A stretch of DNA of 64,000 bases from Rhizobium sp. R635. GTDB lineage: Bacteria; Pseudomonadota; Alphaproteobacteria; Rhizobiales; Rhizobiaceae. Both the position numbers and the translations under genes were made by a program. The stretch's first letter is position 1; the number at the start of each line of letters is the position of its first letter. The notes beneath the pieces were generated by a model. The model did no database searches. It was not told the origin of the DNA and saw only the letters and a list, made by a program, of their open reading frames with translations. Positions 62,082 to 64,000 of this stretch are shown here, in pieces. The stretch is taken from contig NZ_LOKX01000037.1 in NCBI RefSeq assembly GCF_002211285.1, forward strand, positions 153,292 to 217,291, given 5' to 3'.

Positions 62082-63589
62082 TGACGATCCTCGTCAATCC
62101 GACGGCGCTGAGCAATGATAAAGCGCGCGATTTCAAGATGCTCATCGACGGCAAATGGGAGGCCGCCGCCGCCGATCCGATCGAGCGGATCGCGCCAAGC
62201 CATGGCGTTGTGGTCAGCCGCTTCCCGACCGGCAGCAAGAAGGATGCCGAGCGTGCCATCGCCGCCGCGCGCAAGGCCTTCGATCTCGGGCCGTGGCCCC
62301 GAATGACCGCCTCCGAACGTTCCGCCATACTTCTGAAGGCTGCCGATCTGATCGCGGCCCGCGCCGAAGAGCTCGCATTCCTCGATGCCATCGAGGCCGG
62401 AAAGCCGATCACGCAGGTGCGGGGTGAAATTGCCGGCTCCGTCGACATATGGCGCTATGCGGCCGCCCTTGCCCGCGATCTCCACGGTGAAAGCTACAAC
62501 ACGCTCGGCGACGGCACGCTCGGCGTCGTCCTGCGCGAAGCGATTGGCGTAGTATCGATTATCACGCCCTGGAATTTCCCGTTCCTGATCGTCGGCCAGA
62601 AGCTGCCATTCGCCTTGGCCGCAGGCTGCACGACAGTCGTCAAGCCCTCGGAACTGACATCGGGATCGACGCTCGTGCTCGGGGAAATCCTGCAGGAAGC
62701 AGGCATTCCGGATGGCGTGGTCAACATTGTCACCGGTACGGGACCTGAGGTCGGTGCGGTCATGACGTCCCATCCGGACGTCGATATGGTGTCCTTCACC
62801 GGCTCGACCGGCGTCGGCAAGTTGACCATGTCGAATGCCGCGCAGACGCTGAAGAAGGTCTCGCTGGAACTGGGCGGCAAGAACCCGCAGATCGTATTCC
62901 CCGATGCCGATCTCGACGCCTTCATCGATGCCGCCGTCTTCGGCGCATATTTCAACGCCGGCGAGTGTTGCAATGCCGGCTCGCGGCTGATCCTGCACAA
63001 ATCGATCGCTTCCGATGTCGTCAAACGGATTGCCGAACTGTCGAAGAATGTGAAGGTCGGCGACCCCCTCGATCCCCAGACGCAGGTCGGCGCAATCATC
63101 ACGCCGCAGCATCTGGAGAAGATATCGGGATATGTCACCGGCGCGAGAAGCAGCGGTGCGAAGATCGCGCATGGCGGCGAGAGACTCGACCTCGGCATGG
63201 GGCAGTTCATGTCGCCGACGATCCTCGAAGCGGTCACGCCTGACATGGCGGTGGCGCGCGAGGAAGTCTTTGGCCCGGTCCTGTCTGTCCTGACATTCGA
63301 AACGACTGCCGAAGCCATCAGGATCGCGAATTCCATCGATTACGGCCTTTCGGCCGGTGTCTGGAGCCGCGATTTCGATACCTGCCTGACCATCGGCCGG
63401 TCGGTGCGGGCGGGCACAGTCTGGATGAACACCTTCATGGACGGCGCCTCGGAGCTGCCCTTCGGCGGCTACAAGCAGAGCGGCCTCGGCCGCGAGCTCG
63501 GCCGCCATGCGGTCGAGGACTACACGGAGACCAAGACGCTGAACATGCATATCGGCAAGCGCACCAACTGGTGGATGCCGAGAACTTAA
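62081..63589 (+). CDS. Aldehyde dehydrogenase (NAD(P)-dependent)
   Basis: A 502-residue ALDH. General base E263 (SLELGGKNPQ), nucleophile C297 in GECCNAGSR (second Cys of the pair), and the NAD-binding segment TPWNFPFLIVGQKLPFALAA with FTGSTGVGK. It oxidises an aldehyde to an acid. ATG 62081 (shared base with the crotonase stop) is preferred for its AAGGGAG SD; ATG 62075 would add two residues. The substrate is not evident. Confidence 0.9.
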   Translation: MTILVNPTALSNDKARDFKMLIDGKWEAAAADPIERIAPSHGVVVSRFPTGSKKDAERAIAAARKAFDLGPWPRMTASERSAILLKAADLIAARAEELAFLDAIEAGKPITQVRGEIAGSVDIWRYAAALARDLHGESYNTLGDGTLGVVLREAIGVVSIITPWNFPFLIVGQKLPFALAAGCTTVVKPSELTSGSTLVLGEILQEAGIPDGVVNIVTGTGPEVGAVMTSHPDVDMVSFTGSTGVGKLTMSNAAQTLKKVSLELGGKNPQIVFPDADLDAFIDAAVFGAYFNAGECCNAGSRLILHKSIASDVVKRIAELSKNVKVGDPLDPQTQVGAIITPQHLEKISGYVTGARSSGAKIAHGGERLDLGMGQFMSPTILEAVTPDMAVAREEVFGPVLSVLTFETTAEAIRIANSIDYGLSAGVWSRDFDTCLTIGRSVRAGTVWMNTFMDGASELPFGGYKQSGLGRELGRHAVEDYTETKTLNMHIGKRTNWWMPRT

Positions 63590-63638
63590 GGCCGGCTTGG
63601 CCGGCAATGAAACTACGCCTGAGGAGGGCGGGTGATCG

Positions 63639-63660
63639 GATGCGGGAATGGTTCCGCATC
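63639..63660 (+). other. Hairpin between ALDH and the transporter gene
   Basis: GATGCGG/CCGCATC (63639-63645 with 63654-63660) with an 8-nt loop GAATGGTT. There is no T run. It ends 27 nt before the transporter start and may stabilise or process the transcript, changing the dosage of the binding protein relative to the enzymes. Confidence 0.4.
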
Positions 63661-63687
63661 TTCCAAACTGAACTGGGAGGTTCTTTG

Positions 63688-64000
63688 ATGCGTAAGTTTC
63701 TGACAACGACTGCCGTGATCGCACTGGCTGTAGCCGGCGCCGGCGTGTCCGCACGTGCTGCCGACGTAAAGGAAGTTCAGATGCTTCACTGGTGGACGTC
63801 AGGCGGCGAGGCGGCTGCTTTGAACGTCCTGAAGGAGGATCTTTCGAAGGAAGGCTTTGCCTGGAAGGACGTGCCGGTTGCCGGCGGCGGCGGTGATGCG
63901 GCGATGACGGCGCTGAAGGCGATGGTGGCGGCGGGGACCTATCCGACGGCCTCGCAGATGCTGGGCTATACCGTGCTCGATTATGCCCAGGCCGGTGTCA
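63688..64000 (+). CDS. Sugar ABC transporter substrate-binding protein (5' part)
   Basis: The gene runs off the right edge; 104 codons are present. A signal peptide (MRKFLTTTAVIALAVAGAGV, cleaved near ARAAD) precedes EVQMLHWWTSGGEAAALNVL and WKDVPVAGGGGDAAM, a pattern of family 1 carbohydrate-binding proteins (glucose/mannose binding type). GGGAGG lies upstream of the ATG. It should be followed by permease and ATPase genes outside the window. Confidence 0.85.
   Translation, partial: MRKFLTTTAVIALAVAGAGVSARAADVKEVQMLHWWTSGGEAAALNVLKEDLSKEGFAWKDVPVAGGGGDAAMTALKAMVAAGTYPTASQMLGYTVLDYAQAGV

Noticed and set aside
60488..63754. 1088-codon minus-strand frame opposite the CoA-transferase, crotonase and ALDH
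   Set aside because: It spans three genes with clear catalytic motifs on the plus strand. The antisense product has no recognisable domain.

Overview
The window is chromosomal DNA of an alphaproteobacterium of the order Rhizobiales, most likely the genus Rhizobium (R. etli / R. leguminosarum type). The evidence is a GC-rich composition (about 60 % by eye), the protein sequences, the block tRNA-Tyr, tRNA-Gly, tuf ... tRNA-Trp, secE, nusG, and a ribosomal-protein cluster in which adk follows secY and rpsD is absent between rpsK and rpoA. I see no insertion sequence, prophage, CRISPR array or rRNA gene. The sequence looks like core chromosome with small rhizobial accessory genes at both ends.

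Layout. 1-8.5 kb: the 3' part of a class A penicillin-binding protein gene, prfB (read through a +1 programmed frameshift), an alpha/beta hydrolase, NAD kinase, tRNA-Thr, several small secreted or membrane proteins, a two-repeat AprI/Inh-type protease inhibitor and rlmB. 8.6-12.9 kb: tRNA-Tyr, tRNA-Gly, the first tuf, a 44-residue membrane peptide, an NAD-dependent epimerase, tRNA-Trp, secE and nusG. 13.1-24.3 kb: rplKAJL and rpoBC. 25.2-29.5 kb: the str operon rpsL-rpsG-fusA-tuf, whose tuf is a near-identical second copy. 29.8-44.6 kb: the S10, spc and alpha operons with secY and adk. 44.7-58.4 kb: VOC and DUF2809 proteins, msrPQ, ilvD, LprI-like and YkvA-like proteins, a Do-type periplasmic protease, rarA, small unknowns, hydrolases, a nucleoside 2-deoxyribosyltransferase family protein and a free methionine-(R)-sulfoxide reductase. 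58.5-64 kb: a catabolic operon with a LacI-family regulator, CoA-transferase, enoyl-CoA hydratase, aldehyde dehydrogenase and the start of a sugar-binding protein gene.

How the genes work together. The central 35 kb makes the transcription and translation machinery (RNA polymerase beta, beta' and alpha, EF-Tu twice, EF-G, most ribosomal proteins, SecE and SecY). Its non-coding gaps hold many hairpins that are probably autoregulatory leaders, attenuators or processing sites. The most notable are alternating inverted repeats before rplJ, two strong hairpins between rplL and rpoB, and a mutually exclusive pairing upstream of rpsL. The flanks contain envelope and protein-repair functions: MsrPQ and fRMsr for methionine sulfoxide, a DegP-like protease and a protease inhibitor.

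Most worth a second look: (1) the LacI-regulated CoA-transferase/crotonase/ALDH/ABC operon, which has two near-identical palindromic operators 94 bp apart, one of them inside the predicted promoter spacer; (2) a secreted HSL-family esterase whose nucleophile serine is replaced by glycine; (3) the rpsL leader; (4) several genes under 60 residues. All identifications come from reading the sequence; no database search was run.
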